From Cannabis sativa (lineage: Eukaryota; Streptophyta; Magnoliopsida; Rosales; Cannabaceae): a stretch of 64,000 nucleotides of DNA. The notes below the pieces were generated by a model. The model was not told the DNA's origin. It saw nothing but the letters and a program-made list of their open reading frames with translations, and did no database searches. Location: contig NC_083601.1 of the NCBI RefSeq assembly GCF_029168945.1, forward strand, positions 32,477,660-32,541,659, written 5' to 3'. Shown here piece after piece: positions 22,100 through 32,960 of the stretch. A program made the position numbers and the translations under genes. How positions within the stretch are numbered: the stretch's first letter is position 1; every line of letters begins with the position of its first letter.

Positions 22100-25000
22100 A
22101 ATTTTGTTCCATTTTCTTGATTGCCTTTTTTTTTTTGTTATTGCGGTCCCACGTCCTATTTTTTTTAATAATTATTTTCTAAGAAGTTATGTTGTTGTTT
22201 CATTGATTCTTCTATGGGTTTTTAAGACATCTAATTTTTTGTTTTGTTAATGTGTGATTGTTCTTTTGGCAGCTATGTTATGTGTTTATGTTTGAATAAT
22301 GTGTGATTCATTGGATGGAATTTATGTCTATGTCCATGTCTATCATCTTTCAATTTTTTCATTCTCATCTTTTACTTGTTTGGTTTAATAGAAAAGTTAA
22401 GTTTTTGAGTTTGTTTTTGTAATTAGTCACTAATTTTGCTGAGTTTTGTAGTTAAGTAGGAATTGTAAGATATCTTCTTGAATAAATCTGGTATTTCATG
22501 TTAATGTGTTTTATGTTTGCAATGGTGGTTTCAGGACATCCTTTTGCATTATGGATGGAGTGAAATTGAAGATCTGAAGTATAGTCTGAAGTAAATTATG
22601 CTTTGAAACAAATTGCCTGCTATCCTTTAAATACCGTGTGTGCTGTGTTTTATGCAGGGTTGGTTTCGTTCGCGGTTTCTTGCTGAAATGAGCTCAGCTG
22701 AGAGTAGAGCTTTCAGACTTTGTGATTGGGTATATTTCACCAGGAGTCCAGATGGTGAAAGGGGGTGATGATCCGCTCTGTAAGTCTCTAATGATTTTTC
22801 ATGTGTGCTCTTTTGGGTGGGTGGTCAATTTCTCAATTGCAATGGTGGTGTGGTATCTTGTCACTTTTGTAGTTTGATCTCTTTTATGATTTAATATTAG
22901 TCTTTTACTCTTATATGATTGTTCATTGTTGATGTTACATTTTAATTTGTGATGGTGTTAAATAATCTAAAATCATCTTTGTGTGCATTTAAATTCGATA
23001 TGTGTGATTCTTTTAGTCCATTGGATGGAAGTTTGTTGCTACTTCTGTTTAAATATTTAACTGTGCTCAATTTATTGTTTTAGTATTTTTATAGTTAGCT
23101 AAGAGTTGTATTTTAGTGTTCATTTTTTTGACTGTGGCTCCATGGGAAATTTAATTCGTCTTTCATTGCTTGTTTTAAGACTTTATAAGATATCTTTTTC
23201 TTTCTACTACAATGCTTGTTTTAAGTCATCTCTTAGAATTATCATGTTTTCTTCACAATGTCTTCATTTTCTTTTATTCTTATGCACTGACTCATCATTA
23301 GCCTCCTATATAATGGTGCTAATTATCCACATGGTTTTATGTCTTGATGGAAATAGTTTTGTAAGATTATTTAATTCTTCGTTTCTCATTATGTTTCTTG
23401 ATTGTTGCTATGGTTTTCCTCTACCATCCATAAGTGAGGCTTTCTAATAAAATTGCCAATTTCGCTTTGTTATCATCTAAAGTTCATTCTATGTAGTAAC
23501 AGTAATGATATATGTGACTGCATGGATTGATTACTCTCTGACTGTTATGATTTCCTTTTGTTAGATAAGTTTTATGCCAATTTCATCCTTAATTCATTGG
23601 ACAAAGTTAAGTGTTTTTGTGATTAATGAATAATAAGTTTGCTCAGTTTTAGTATCTTGTAGCTAAGTGGGAGTTGTATTAATTAGTTGTGTGGCTGCAT
23701 GGATGAATCTGTTAACCATTTTCTGAGTGTTGTTGTAGTTTTGTTAGTTGGTTCGGTTTCATAATCTCTTCTCTTCTTCATTGGCTTTGTAAGATATTTT
23801 CTTGAATGAATCTGGTATTTCTTGTTATTGTGTTTTACGGTTGTTTCATGGCTATTTCCGAGTAGCCATTATTTTAACTTCAATGGTGATTTGACGACAT
23901 CCGTTCGTTAATTAATATGCGCATTTTCACGAATTTTGATTGTGTTAAAGCTAAAAGTATCCATGTGTGTAGTGTAGTTCATTCATGTGTAAGTAATAAT
24001 AAAGCAATTCAGTTAGTTAGTGGATATTTATTTTTTATCCTTGTAATTAATTGTATGGAATGAAATGATGGTTTCATAGGTTTCATGAAACCATTTTTGT
24101 AATTTTGGTCTCTTGTAATTTATGTAGTCTAGTTAGTTATTATTGAGGCCATATCATTACCAGTCTATAAATATCTTGTTTTATAGAATTGTGTTGATCT
24201 AGTGTGCATCTAAATTCGATGTTTGTGATAACATATATATGTCTTGTGTTAAATTATGGTTAATAATGAAATTTTTTGCTAATGTGTTTCATGGTTGTTC
24301 CTGTAATGGTGGAACCATAATTGCTCTTCTTCTATTTTTATTTTAGTTATTATTGTCTGGTCATGTGTTTGTTTCAATAAATTAGCAATTGTTAGTTTAT
24401 TTTCATTTGTTTCATTTTCATGGCTATTTTTTGAGTAGCCATTATATTTTTACTTCAGTGGTGGTTGGGTTAAAGACATCCTTTTGAATTTTGGTCATCT
24501 TTCATTTGTGAATTAATATGTGCGTTTTCACGAATTTTGATCATCCTTCTGTGTAGTCTTTAATATTGAGTTTGGTTTTTTTAAAACTTGAAGTATGTAT
24601 GTTGATTATATTTCTTGGTTCTTCTTCTTTTTCCCTTTATTTAATATTTGATTATGCTTCATTTTCTTAATTTAATTTTATTCTTTCTGTAAATTCTTAT
24701 TCATGTTCATTTGTTGATTTCATTTTATCTCTGTCTTGATTGGATGAAGATGTTTTGTTTGGTTCTTTTGGTTCATTAGAAGGAGTTTCTCTCCTTTAAA
24801 GTATAACCTAGTAAGTAGTTTAAGGAATTAACTACATATATTTGATTCCTTTTTAGTTTTGTAATTGATTGGATTATATGTATGAAAGTTTTATTGCTCC
24901 TTCGGTTCATTTAAGAGAGTTTATCTCTCTCTTAGTTCTCTTACAACTTAACTATCATCAATTGCTACAAATATTGTTCTGTTATTCTATTCTTTTGTTC

Positions 25001-25159
25001 CTTTATTTGTGCTCAATTCTAGTACATTTGTAGTTCATTCTAGTTAGCCTAAGAGTTGTATTCGTGTGGTTGTGTGGATTTTTCTGGCGTGAACCAATGT
25101 TTTTGTTCTATTTTGGCTCCATGGCAAATAAAATTCATATTTTATTTTACTTTTAATTA
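22100..25159. other. T-rich non-coding block with internal repeated modules
   Basis: No protein family is recognisable. The text looks like intron or non-coding transcript sequence. A module containing TGTAAGATAT, TCTTGAAT.AATCTGGTATTTC and TGTTAATGTG, then a 'GACATCC' motif, recurs near 22465, 23788, 24270-24560 and 25300-25400. CATGGCTATTT.GAGTAGCCATTAT recurs near 23848 and 24417. An exon-like segment lies at about 22658-22781: it is preceded by TTTATGCAG, followed by GTAAGTC, is more GC-rich than its surroundings, and is open in one frame (GWFRSRFLAEMSSAESR). The function is unknown. Confidence 0.5.
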
Positions 25160-25231
25160 TGGAGTATAGCCAAGTGGTAAGGCATCGGTTTTTGGTACCG
25201 GCATGCAAAGGTTCGAATCCTTTTGCTCCAG
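25160..25231 (+). tRNA. trnQ: tRNA-Gln (anticodon UUG), mitochondrial type
   Basis: Folds as a full cloverleaf. The acceptor stem is TGGAGTA with TGCTCCA (one G-U pair) and the discriminator base is G. The D arm begins AGCCAAGTGGTAAGGC. The anticodon stem TCGGT/ACCGG closes a TTTTGGT loop, which reads UUG. The T arm is AAAGGTTCGAATCCTTT. From memory of the family it matches the native plant mitochondrial trnQ rather than nuclear tRNA-Gln (which begins GGTTCTATGGTG) or chloroplast trnQ (GGGGCGTGGCC). It is therefore probably a nuclear insertion of mitochondrial DNA. A-box-like TAGCCAAGTGG and B-box GGTTCGAATCC are intact and a T6 run follows near 25282, so nuclear transcription is possible but unproven. 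Confidence 0.85.
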
Positions 25232-26560
25232 ATTATGAACACTGGATCGGATCTGTCAAGGACGAGCTGGTGTTTCCATTGCTTTTTTCTCTGGCTTTGT
25301 ATGATGTCTTGTTGAATTATGATTGATTCGGCATTTTCTGTTAATGTGTCTGTGGCTTTGTAAGATGTGTTGTTGAATTTTGTTGATTGAATGATTTTTG
25401 TAATCCTTTTGAATAATGACATTTGTTTGACAATGGCTTTCCTTTCTTAAGTGTTCCTTATTCTTATTGTTGTTGTTTACTAACCAAATTGCCATTGTAA
25501 TAAAGCACATTATTATGATAAGTACAAAGCCTTTGTACACTGTTCCTTAGTCGAATCGAATGGGCTAGAGTTACAATGCTCTAATTCCAACCACTTATAT
25601 ATTGTTTGTGTTGATTCTTGGCATTTTGGTGATTTAGATCTCCTACTTTGAATCAAGAACACATCTAATGGTTGATCAAGTCAAACCAAAAATGTGGTTC
25701 AGAGTGAATTTAGTGATTTCACAATTTGATTTTTTTTTTTCCGTTATGGAAAATATTCTTCTTATTTATTTTTTTTAATTCTTTTCTTATCAAATATATG
25801 ATTCCTTTTTGCTTCAAATGTTGATCAAATTCCCCAAGTGAGATGACTACGCTTTTGTTCTATATCTATTTGAACTAGAAAAGTTTATGACCAATTCCTC
25901 TGCTCTTCCTACATATTTTATTGTTATCATATTTTCTATCTTTGTAATCTAAACCAATGATGTTAGATCAAATGGTCAAAGAAAAGTGCTTCTCATCATG
26001 AGGAAGCATACATTCTTATATTTATGCTTCTAATGATTTCTTAGATAAATCAGAACTTTAGTTAGTGGATTATTGTTAAGGCATCACCAACCTATAATGG
26101 TGCTAATTGTCCATAATATGAGTTTTGTGCTATAATTGTCCTTTTTGTGCATTTCCAAACTGAAATTTTGATGCTCTTTTGAGAAAAAGTAATCTTTACT
26201 TATTGTTATCACCTCATCTCATGTTTCTGAATTTGGTTATTGCGATTAGTCAATAATCTTCATTTTCAGACTGTTGTTGTTTCAATTATGTAAATATAAT
26301 TAACATGGTTGTTTCATAGTTTCTTCTTTGGTGTCCTTTATTTTTTGTGTTGTAATGGCAGTTTCTTGCTATTTTTGTAATAATTTTATCTACTTTAGTT
26401 AGTGAATTAAGGCTAATCACCACCAGCCTTATAATGGTGCTAATTGTTCTCATTTTTAATGCGTGCTGTAGAAGATAATTTTGCATCCTAATTAGGTGCA
26501 GTAGTGTCTGTCTCCTTAGCATTTTTAGGCTTAATGTGCTGAATTGTTATATTAGCATTT
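25232..26560. other. Non-coding remainder of the T-rich block
   Basis: AT-rich sequence with further copies of the TGTAAGATGT/TTGTTGAAT module just after the tRNA (about 25300-25390). I see no gene, TIR or LTR. The block ends near 26560, where LINE-array sequence resumes. Confidence 0.4.
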
Positions 26561-26564
26561 CTAT

Positions 26565-27260
26565 GTATATATGCAAGCAGAAACCAACTCAAAAGATTGG
26601 AGAATGCCATCGATCTTTATGCTGGCTAGTGGAAGTAATCTATCCTTAACCCCACTGGTTTTGGATATAAATATCATCTGGTGTTGATAGTTGTAGAACA
26701 CAGTATAAAGGTGTTCATTCTCACCTTAACAAAACATGGAGGATTGATCATAATATGTGAAAGGACTAAGGTGTCATGCTCACCTTAACAAAGAATAGAG
26801 GATCGATATGGAGCAGCTTGGGAAGAGCTGAAGTAGAAAGTAGTACGGCTGAAGAAAGAGACTGGAAGGGATGGAAGATTTTGTTAACTGTTTGTACGGG
26901 AAAAGACTAGTAGAAAAAGTAGTACGGCGAGAAGATGAGGCTGGAAAAGGAAAGAGAGTGCAACAAACTTGGAAGATGTGAGTGCTTGAAACTAATTTAG
27001 CATTTGGACCAAAGAAGAATGAAGCAAACGAATTTCTATGAATATATGCAAGCAAAAACCAACTCAAAAGATTGGAGAATGGCAACGAAGATCTGGTCAG
27101 TGAAAGTAATCTATCCTTAACCCCACTGGTTTTAGATATAAATATCATCTGGTGTTGATAGTTGTAGAACATAGTATAAAGGTGTTCATGCTCATCTTAT
27201 TATGATGGTTGAGTGTTTGGGGCCAGTGGAAGTAATCTATCCTTAACCCCACGGTACACC
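26565..27260 (+). mobile_element. LINE-array remnant (ORF1 start plus 'CCCCACTGG' modules)
   Basis: Resumes the array of 1-21.7 kb. It contains two copies of ATGCAAGCA.AAACCAACTC (about 26570 and 27045, roughly 475 bp apart), CCCCACTGGTTTT.GATATAAA (about 26648 and 27122) and the unit-start signature CAACAAACTTGGAAGATG with TTTAGCATTTGGACCAAAG (about 26950-27010). Strongly degraded, no frame. Confidence 0.65.
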
Positions 27261-27269
27261 ATGGAGCGT

Positions 27270-28092
27270 GTTGCCCGTCCAGATTTTGAAATCTTCTCCA
27301 CGTGTTATCAAAACAGATGTCACGTCACTCTGTATAGAAATTAAGATAATATTTGCCCTCAAAGTTTGCGTGGGAACTTCTTGCTCGCACGTGGGCTTAT
27401 TCAGCCACTAATTACTTCTTTATCTTTTAGTACCATTAATTCACTCGTGGAAGTATAATTTAGATCCTATTTAAATTTGCGCGCAACTTTCTAGTTCCAA
27501 AATTAACACATAAAGGGAACCAACATTCAATTTGTTAGGAAAGTTAGCATTCCATTGTTATAGATCATATTTCCAGCCATTCACATTATTAGATTTGTAA
27601 AATAGAAGTTATAAGAATTTTCTCTAAAAAACTTTTACGAGTGAATCAAAAAAACTAATAACATGAACAAGAGTTCATGATTACTTAAAATTTAGATCGA
27701 TCAACTATTGATCATCTTTATAATATGATTTATGTCTTTAATTATAGTAAACGGTAAGTTTGATAAAGGCATTATTATTCATATCGGCCTGTCCTTGTTA
27801 TGCATAATCTCAATTATATACAACATCTTCACTTAGATGTCATACTATCTGAGATTATTTACACCAAAAAATGGACATAAGTGAATAATACTAACAACCA
27901 TTATTTAAAGATTCTCAAACTTTAATATTACGAATACTAAACACGCAGATAATAATTAACAATTAAACCTAAATTACAATAGTTCGGCACGAATAAAAAC
28001 ACATTACACACATACGTACGTATAAAATAACAAATGCGGATGATGGAAAGGCATAGCATTAATTCCTCCTTTATCTTCAATTCGTGTCATCA
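27270..28092. other. Intergenic, downstream of the RALF-like gene
   Basis: AT-rich sequence. The first part (27270-27500) is richer in GC and contains ACGTG cores (near 27300 and 27390), but no gene could be tied to them. The part nearest 28092 is probably the 3' UTR and terminator of the RALF-like gene, which is read leftwards. No repeat recognised. Confidence 0.4.
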
Positions 28093-28521
28093 TCATCTAA
28101 TTTTCTTGCAATCTCTTTTGTAAGTGTTCTCTTTTGAACAATATTCATCAACCTTCACTATAATTCCTGCCTTCGTCAGGCAGTACGCTTGGCCATGCTT
28201 TACATTTCCACAGGGCTGTACCGGTGCGTCCGCATTGCCTGATCCGCCAGTTTTTGTTTTAGGATGATCAACCAAAATTCGGCTGACGTGAGAATCCATC
28301 AAAAACTCCAACTCCAAATCCTCCGCAATGAGGCAGTTGTCGTCAGCGGCGCCACCGTTGGGGCAGTACCTATCATAAGTGACATTTCTCTGCAGAAGCA
28401 CAGCTGCCTCACAACAGTTCTTAATTGTGCTCGTCATCATGAGCACTACTACTACTATCGCCGCCGCGGCCGTTGGCATTGTTGGCCGAGGAAAACGAAA
28501 TGATGATGATGATGAAGACAT
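28093..28521 (-). CDS. Divergent RALF-like secreted peptide precursor
   Basis: A small secreted cysteine-rich peptide precursor of the RALF (rapid alkalinization factor) family; family members act in the cell wall on FERONIA-type receptor kinases. I chose the second Met (MSSSSSSF, 28521); an upstream in-frame Met at 28572 adds 17 residues and no signal. A hydrophobic stretch AAAAIVVVVLMM near residues 18-30 is a signal peptide ending about CCEA. The prodomain contains CLIAEDLELEFLMDSHVSRIL, written here across the family's conserved acidic/MDS block. The C-terminal part has four cysteines (PCG, AYC, EYC, RDC) and NTYKRDC, like the family's N.Y.RGC. Odd: the YISY motif is absent and the RRxL processing site reads SRIL. 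Single exon, 142 codons. The RALF call is good; receptor binding is doubtful. Confidence 0.8.
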   Translation of the reverse strand: MSSSSSSFRFPRPTMPTAAAAIVVVVLMMTSTIKNCCEAAVLLQRNVTYDRYCPNGGAADDNCLIAEDLELEFLMDSHVSRILVDHPKTKTGGSGNADAPVQPCGNVKHGQAYCLTKAGIIVKVDEYCSKENTYKRDCKKIR

Positions 28522-28613
28522 TATGCTTCCCCCCTTTCTACTTTCTGTACTAGTACTGTAAAACACCAACATTATTAATGTGTTTACTATGTCCTCTCTC
28601 TCTCTTATCCCAA

Positions 28614-28623
28614 CTTATATAAT
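28614..28623 (-). promoter_or_regulatory. TATA box of the RALF-like gene
   Basis: The minus strand reads ATTATATAAG about 95 bp upstream of the chosen start codon, followed by a purine/pyrimidine leader (GAGAGAGAGAGG). Spacing fits a short 5' UTR. Confidence 0.55.
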
Positions 28624-28629
28624 GGTTTG

Positions 28630-29322
28630 TGGGAGAGTAAAGCATAATAAAGAGGTCAATTTATAATGATTGAGTCTTCAATTACAACATTGTGTTATTT
28701 ATATAATAAGTGAATAATATTGATCTATGTTTTATTATTTAGCTGCTAATAGAATACTAAATATTCGACACCTTTGGAGACATTATTGGGTGGTGTTCTA
28801 TCTTGCTTTTCTTTTCTTTTTTTTCTTCTTTTTCTTTTTCAAAGCGAAAGTTGTCGTCTCTTTAAACAGAAAAAGAAAAAAGAAAAAGTAATCTCCACTA
28901 AAGCTTATATAAGAGCTTCTAGGTGCTACTTTTAAAATGAGTATTTTTATTAAGCATCACTATTGCTTACCACTATCTTTAGGACATGTCATAATTTATA
29001 ATTAGTTAGCGATATTTCTTAAAAGTTACTATATTAAATTATATTAGACTTGATATTTAATTACATTATTAATGATATGACACATAAAAGGTATTAGGTA
29101 CTACTGTTTTTTAGGATTTCTCTTTCAAAAGTGTCAAAACTCTTCATATCATCTAAAATTATAATATTTTATTGTATCTCTTTTCTACATCACTTTTGAT
29201 ACTTTTACTTGTAAAAGTATCCCAACAATAATAAACACTCTTCGAATTTGCTACCATATTCACACATTATTATTTATTTTAACTTTATAAAAAAAGGGGA
29301 AAAAATAAGTATGGCATCACAC
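28630..29322. other. Intergenic, upstream of the RALF-like gene
   Basis: AT-rich sequence with no gene. It holds the upstream promoter region of the RALF-like gene. A CACTA transposon terminus begins at about 29323, some 0.8 kb from the RALF start. Confidence 0.4.
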
Positions 29323-29369
29323 TACACAAATATTACTTATTAAGAATGACGATATTTGAAGCGACAAAA

Positions 29370-29645
29370 AGTCGTCTCTGATAGTATGGGTATTAGAAGC
29401 GACATTAAAAAAACATTTTTTTTCTAAATTTTGGGTAGCTTTTGTCGCCCCTAAAAGTATTAGAAGCGACAAAAAATTATTAGGGGCGACATGTAAGTTG
29501 AAAAGTAACCGTTACTTTTAGGCAGAAATTTTTCCGCTCACACTATTAGGAGCGAATAAAGTCGCCCCTAATGCCCTGCCATCTGACACGGTCAAGGTAT
29601 TAGGGGCGACAATATCGCCTCAATAGTCGTCTCTAATAGTGTGCA
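29370..29645. repeat. CACTA subterminal repeats (GGGGCGAC motif)
   Basis: TATTAGGGGCGAC or TATTAGAAGCGACA occurs repeatedly in direct and inverted orientation (for example GTCGCCCCTAAAAGTATT facing TTAGAAGCGAC near 29445-29470, and again at 29545-29610). In this superfamily such sites bind the element's regulatory protein. Confidence 0.65.
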
Positions 29646-29814
29646 CATTAAAGTCTTACACTTCCCCTTCCCCAAGCCATTTCATCTTCTTCTTCCCCCA
29701 ATTTTTATTTTTATTTTTCTTTGAAAAAAAAAAACCCCTCTTTCCCAAACCCAAACCCACACCCAACCTCACCCTCTTCCCCTTCACTCCTCCTAGCCAC
29801 AGCCACGAGGCCCA

Positions 29815-29941
29815 CGACATGACCCAGCCGGAGCCCAACCTCCGACCACCACCACCATCAGCCGCAGCCATGAGGCCCACGACACGACCTAGTCGGAGCC
29901 TAACCTCCGACCTCCACCACCATCAGCTGCAGCCACCAGGT
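29815..29941 (+). repeat. GC-rich direct duplication of about 65 bp in CACTA leader
   Basis: GAGGCCCACGACATGACCCAG and GAGGCCCACGACACGACCTAG start two near-identical blocks, both continuing CGGAGCC.AACCTCCGACC with CCACCACCATCAGC. GC content is far above the surroundings. The open frame across it is proline/histidine-rich and I do not consider it a gene. Confidence 0.7.
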
Positions 29942-30344
29942 TAGTGCAAAAGAAAATATTTTTAATTTTTTTATTTGCAATTTTAGATTATTAAAATTAT
30001 TAGAATTAGTTTATTTTTTTTTTAAAAAAAAAAGTATTAAAATTAATAGTCATATATATTTATGTATATTTATATATATGAATATAAGTTTGTGTGTATA
30101 TATATTTAAATAATATTAGTATATATATTTGTGTATTATATTAAAAATGCATAGTACTTAAATATGTATATCATCATATATCTTAAATATTCATTTGTAG
30201 TGAAATAAGTTCTGTGATTAAATATATTGCGGTGGTGGATTATTTTTTTTTTTTTTTGTGCATATACTGTTTTGGAATGTTTGCTTATATTTTTCTTAGG
30301 TTTTCAAAATTTTGTATTTATAATTTTTAGGCTGTTATGTTGCT

Positions 30345-30920
30345 GAAATTTTGGGAAAAATAATAAAATAAAAATTAAGCTAAACTAAAACTTTTTTAAC
30401 ATAGAGTAGTAACATTTATATTTTAGAAAAAATAATAATTATAAAAAAAAATAGTTAAACAAAAGTAAATTTAAAATTAGAAATTGAAATAAAAAAAATA
30501 ATTTGACAAATTAATAGTTAAATATTTTAATTATTTAATGAGAATATTTTTTATAAGATAAATGAATATATTTTTAAAATTTAATAATAAATCTTTAATT
30601 TTTAAAACAGAGTAGTAACATTTAAATTTTAGAAAAAATAATAATTATAAAAAAAGTTAATTAAAAAAAGTAAATTTAAAATTTGAAATAGAAATATAAA
30701 TATTTTACAAATTAATAATTGAATATTTTAATTAATTAATTAGAATATTTTTTATAGATTAAATGAATAAATCTTTAATTTTTAAAATAGAGTAGTAACA
30801 TTTACATTTTACAAAAAAAAAACATTTATAAAAAAAATTAGTTAAAAAAGTATATTTAAAATTTGAAATAGAAATAAAAAATAATTAATTGAATATTTTA
30901 ATTAATTAGAATATTTTTTA
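30345..30920. repeat. AT-rich tandem repeats of the CACTA element, left part
   Basis: Units containing GAGTAGTAACATTTA (about 30402, 30609, 30791), TTTAGAAAAAATAATAATTA and AAATTTGAAATAGAAATA. The array continues at 32961-33410 after the inserted element. Confidence 0.75.
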
Positions 30921-31084
30921 GAAATTTTTACATAAAAATCACTTTTGCTTAATTTATTACCAAAATACTCCTACACGCCTATATCAACTTTTTTACTTAC
31001 AATGTTGGTTTTATTACACAAATACCACTTAGTCATCATTCCATGCACATCAATCATCAATCAAATCCTACTCTCTTCCCTCTC

Positions 31085-31490
31085 TTTTTTCATTTTCTAT
31101 CAATCAATCCATCATTTGACTATCTTTTTTTCTTCTTTTCTTTTTATTTTTAATTTTATTTCAGTTGTTAATTTTTTATTTTTAATTTTATTTCAGTTTT
31201 TAATTTTTTTTTCCATAACAATTCTTCTTTTCTTTTTATTTTAAATTTTTAATTATAAAGCTAGTTTCTTATATATTGTTGCTTACACATCAGGGGTCTA
31301 GGATTGACTTCTATCAATCAATCCATCATTTCACTCTCTTTTTTTCTTCTTTTCTTTTTATTTTTATTTTTATTTCAGTTTTTAATTTTTAATTTTTAAT
31401 TTTATTTCAGTTTTTAATTTTTAATTTTTTTACATAACAATTCTTCTTTTCTTTTTATTTTTAATTTTTAATTGTAAAGCTAGTTTCTTA
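31085..31490. repeat. T-rich tandem duplication of about 220 bp
   Basis: CAATCAATCCATCATTT.AC is followed by TTTTTATTTTTAATTTTATTTCAG and ends AAAGCTAGTTTCTTATATATT; this appears twice (from about 31097 and about 31316). Low complexity, non-coding. Confidence 0.65.
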
Positions 31491-31964
31491 TATATTCTTA
31501 TGAAGAAACGGACCTTGATAACATATGGAGCGACTGTGTAGAGAATAAAGCCAGAAAGAGTATAGACAACAAAAGCTAATACCTGAAGACAAAATCAAAT
31601 AATAAAGAATAGTCGAAGTCAAGGAAAGTGTTCTGAGAAATGAAAAATATTTTCACTGGTTTTAGGCACAATCTTAAGAAATCATTGTGCTTCTTATGTA
31701 TGTTTGCTCAACAAATAATGCAGAGATTTCATTGTCAACGTTTCTGGGAAAAAAGCTAATGTTGGTGCTGATGTTCAAACCGAGGTTTGTTTTCGGTTTC
31801 TTTTTGGTTTTCTCCCATATTTGAAATTTTACACCTTCTGTATGTATTTTTTTAATATGTTTTTTATCTAGTTGTTTCCTGTCCATTTTTATATCATCAA
31901 TGGGTAACAATGAGATTTATCATGGATGTTGTTGTTCAAAGAGTTTTTCCTGTATTTTAGTTTG

Positions 31965-32345
31965 TATACAGTTGTTTTGTAGTTTTATTATAGTTTTGCT
32001 ACTTGCATATGTTATTTCACTATAAAATTAATATGCAACTATTTGCACAAAACTTACTATGTATAACTACTATTTCTTAGTCCCCATCAAATTAAATTCT
32101 TGCATAATATATAAACTATCATAAAACGATAATGCAACTATAAGGCAACTATTTGCACTTGCATACAGTTGTTTTGTAGTTTTATTATAGTTTTGCTACT
32201 TGCATATTTTATTTCACTATAAAATTAATATGCAACTATTTGCACAAAACTTACTATGTATAACTACTATTTCTTAGTCCCCATCAAATTAAATTCTTGC
32301 ATAATATATAAACTATCATAAAACGATAATGCAACTATAAGGCAA
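31965..32345. repeat. Near-perfect tandem duplication of about 197 bp
   Basis: CAGTTGTTTTGTAGTTTTAT starts at about 31969 and again at about 32166. The two copies, which include CTTAGTCCCCATCAAATTAA and ATAATGCAACTATAAGGCAA, look almost identical, so this duplication is recent. Confidence 0.85.
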
Positions 32346-32960
32346 CCAAAACAAAAAAAAAAACAGACTTATACATAATTGGTTGTACCTTAATTCGATT
32401 TTACTCTTCTTATTTTATTTTTCAAAAAATATATTTATATTGAAAACCAGTAATCAATCAAAATGTAACTGTATATAACGTAGATGTATTATTCATGAGG
32501 TTTTTTTAAAAATTTTTACATCATACATTGTTTTGAATTTGGTGGGAGGTCCAGATCTGTTTGTTACAGATCTACATTTCATGAATCTGGATTTCGATAT
32601 TAGGAGGAGTTGTTTTGATCGAATAAAACAGAAAACAAATGTGTAATTTCAGTTTCTTCACAGTTTTTCTGATTTTTTTTTTCGTCATTTTCAGTTTAGA
32701 TCATTGCAGGTATTCTTTTCCAATTGATTTTGCCAGAATTAATAGTTGTATTTTTCTCGTTTTGGTTTCATTTTGGTTGTTTTGCGGTTTTGAAACGAGC
32801 GCGTATTTTCATCTTCATGGTTCGCTCTGTACAGCTGAAGGCTTAGTGCATGTGGTACTTTTGTAAATATTTGTATGTGGACTGTATAAATGTTTAATGG
32901 GCCGGCCCAAAGTATTTTTGTAATTTTTTTTCCTTTTTTGTATTTTTTTGTTTTTTTCCC

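Larger units (their letters stand above)
30921..32960. mobile_element. 2.04-kb insertion with 9-bp target duplication (MULE-like, no clear TIR)
   Basis: The AT-rich repeat is interrupted exactly here: TATTTTTTA occurs at 30912-30920 and again at 32961-32969, and removing the insert restores the repeat unit (AGAATATTTTTTATAGATTAAATG). The ends are GAAATTTTTACATAAAAATC and, in reverse from the right, GGGAAAAAAACAAAAAAATAC; they are only weakly similar. A 9-bp duplication with weak ends suggests a non-TIR Mutator-like element. The inside has two tandem duplications (see separate entries) and no recognisable transposase; the open stretches 31674-31910 (minus) and 32639-32866 (plus) match nothing I know. 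Confidence 0.65.

Noticed and set aside
22730..22800. Possible C/D-box snoRNA (GGTGATGATC with a later TCTAATGA)
   Set aside because: No convincing D box and no terminal stem; a guide sequence could not be defined by eye.
23106..23447. Hydrophobic plus-strand frame of 113 codons
   Set aside because: T-rich sequence gives Phe/Leu-rich translation by composition; no start context or family match.
28264..28561. Two plus-strand frames over the RALF-like gene
   Set aside because: Antisense shadows; the minus strand has the signal peptide and cysteine pattern.
29639..29944. Pro/His-rich frame of 101 codons
   Set aside because: Created by a GC-rich direct duplication in the CACTA leader; no recognisable domain.
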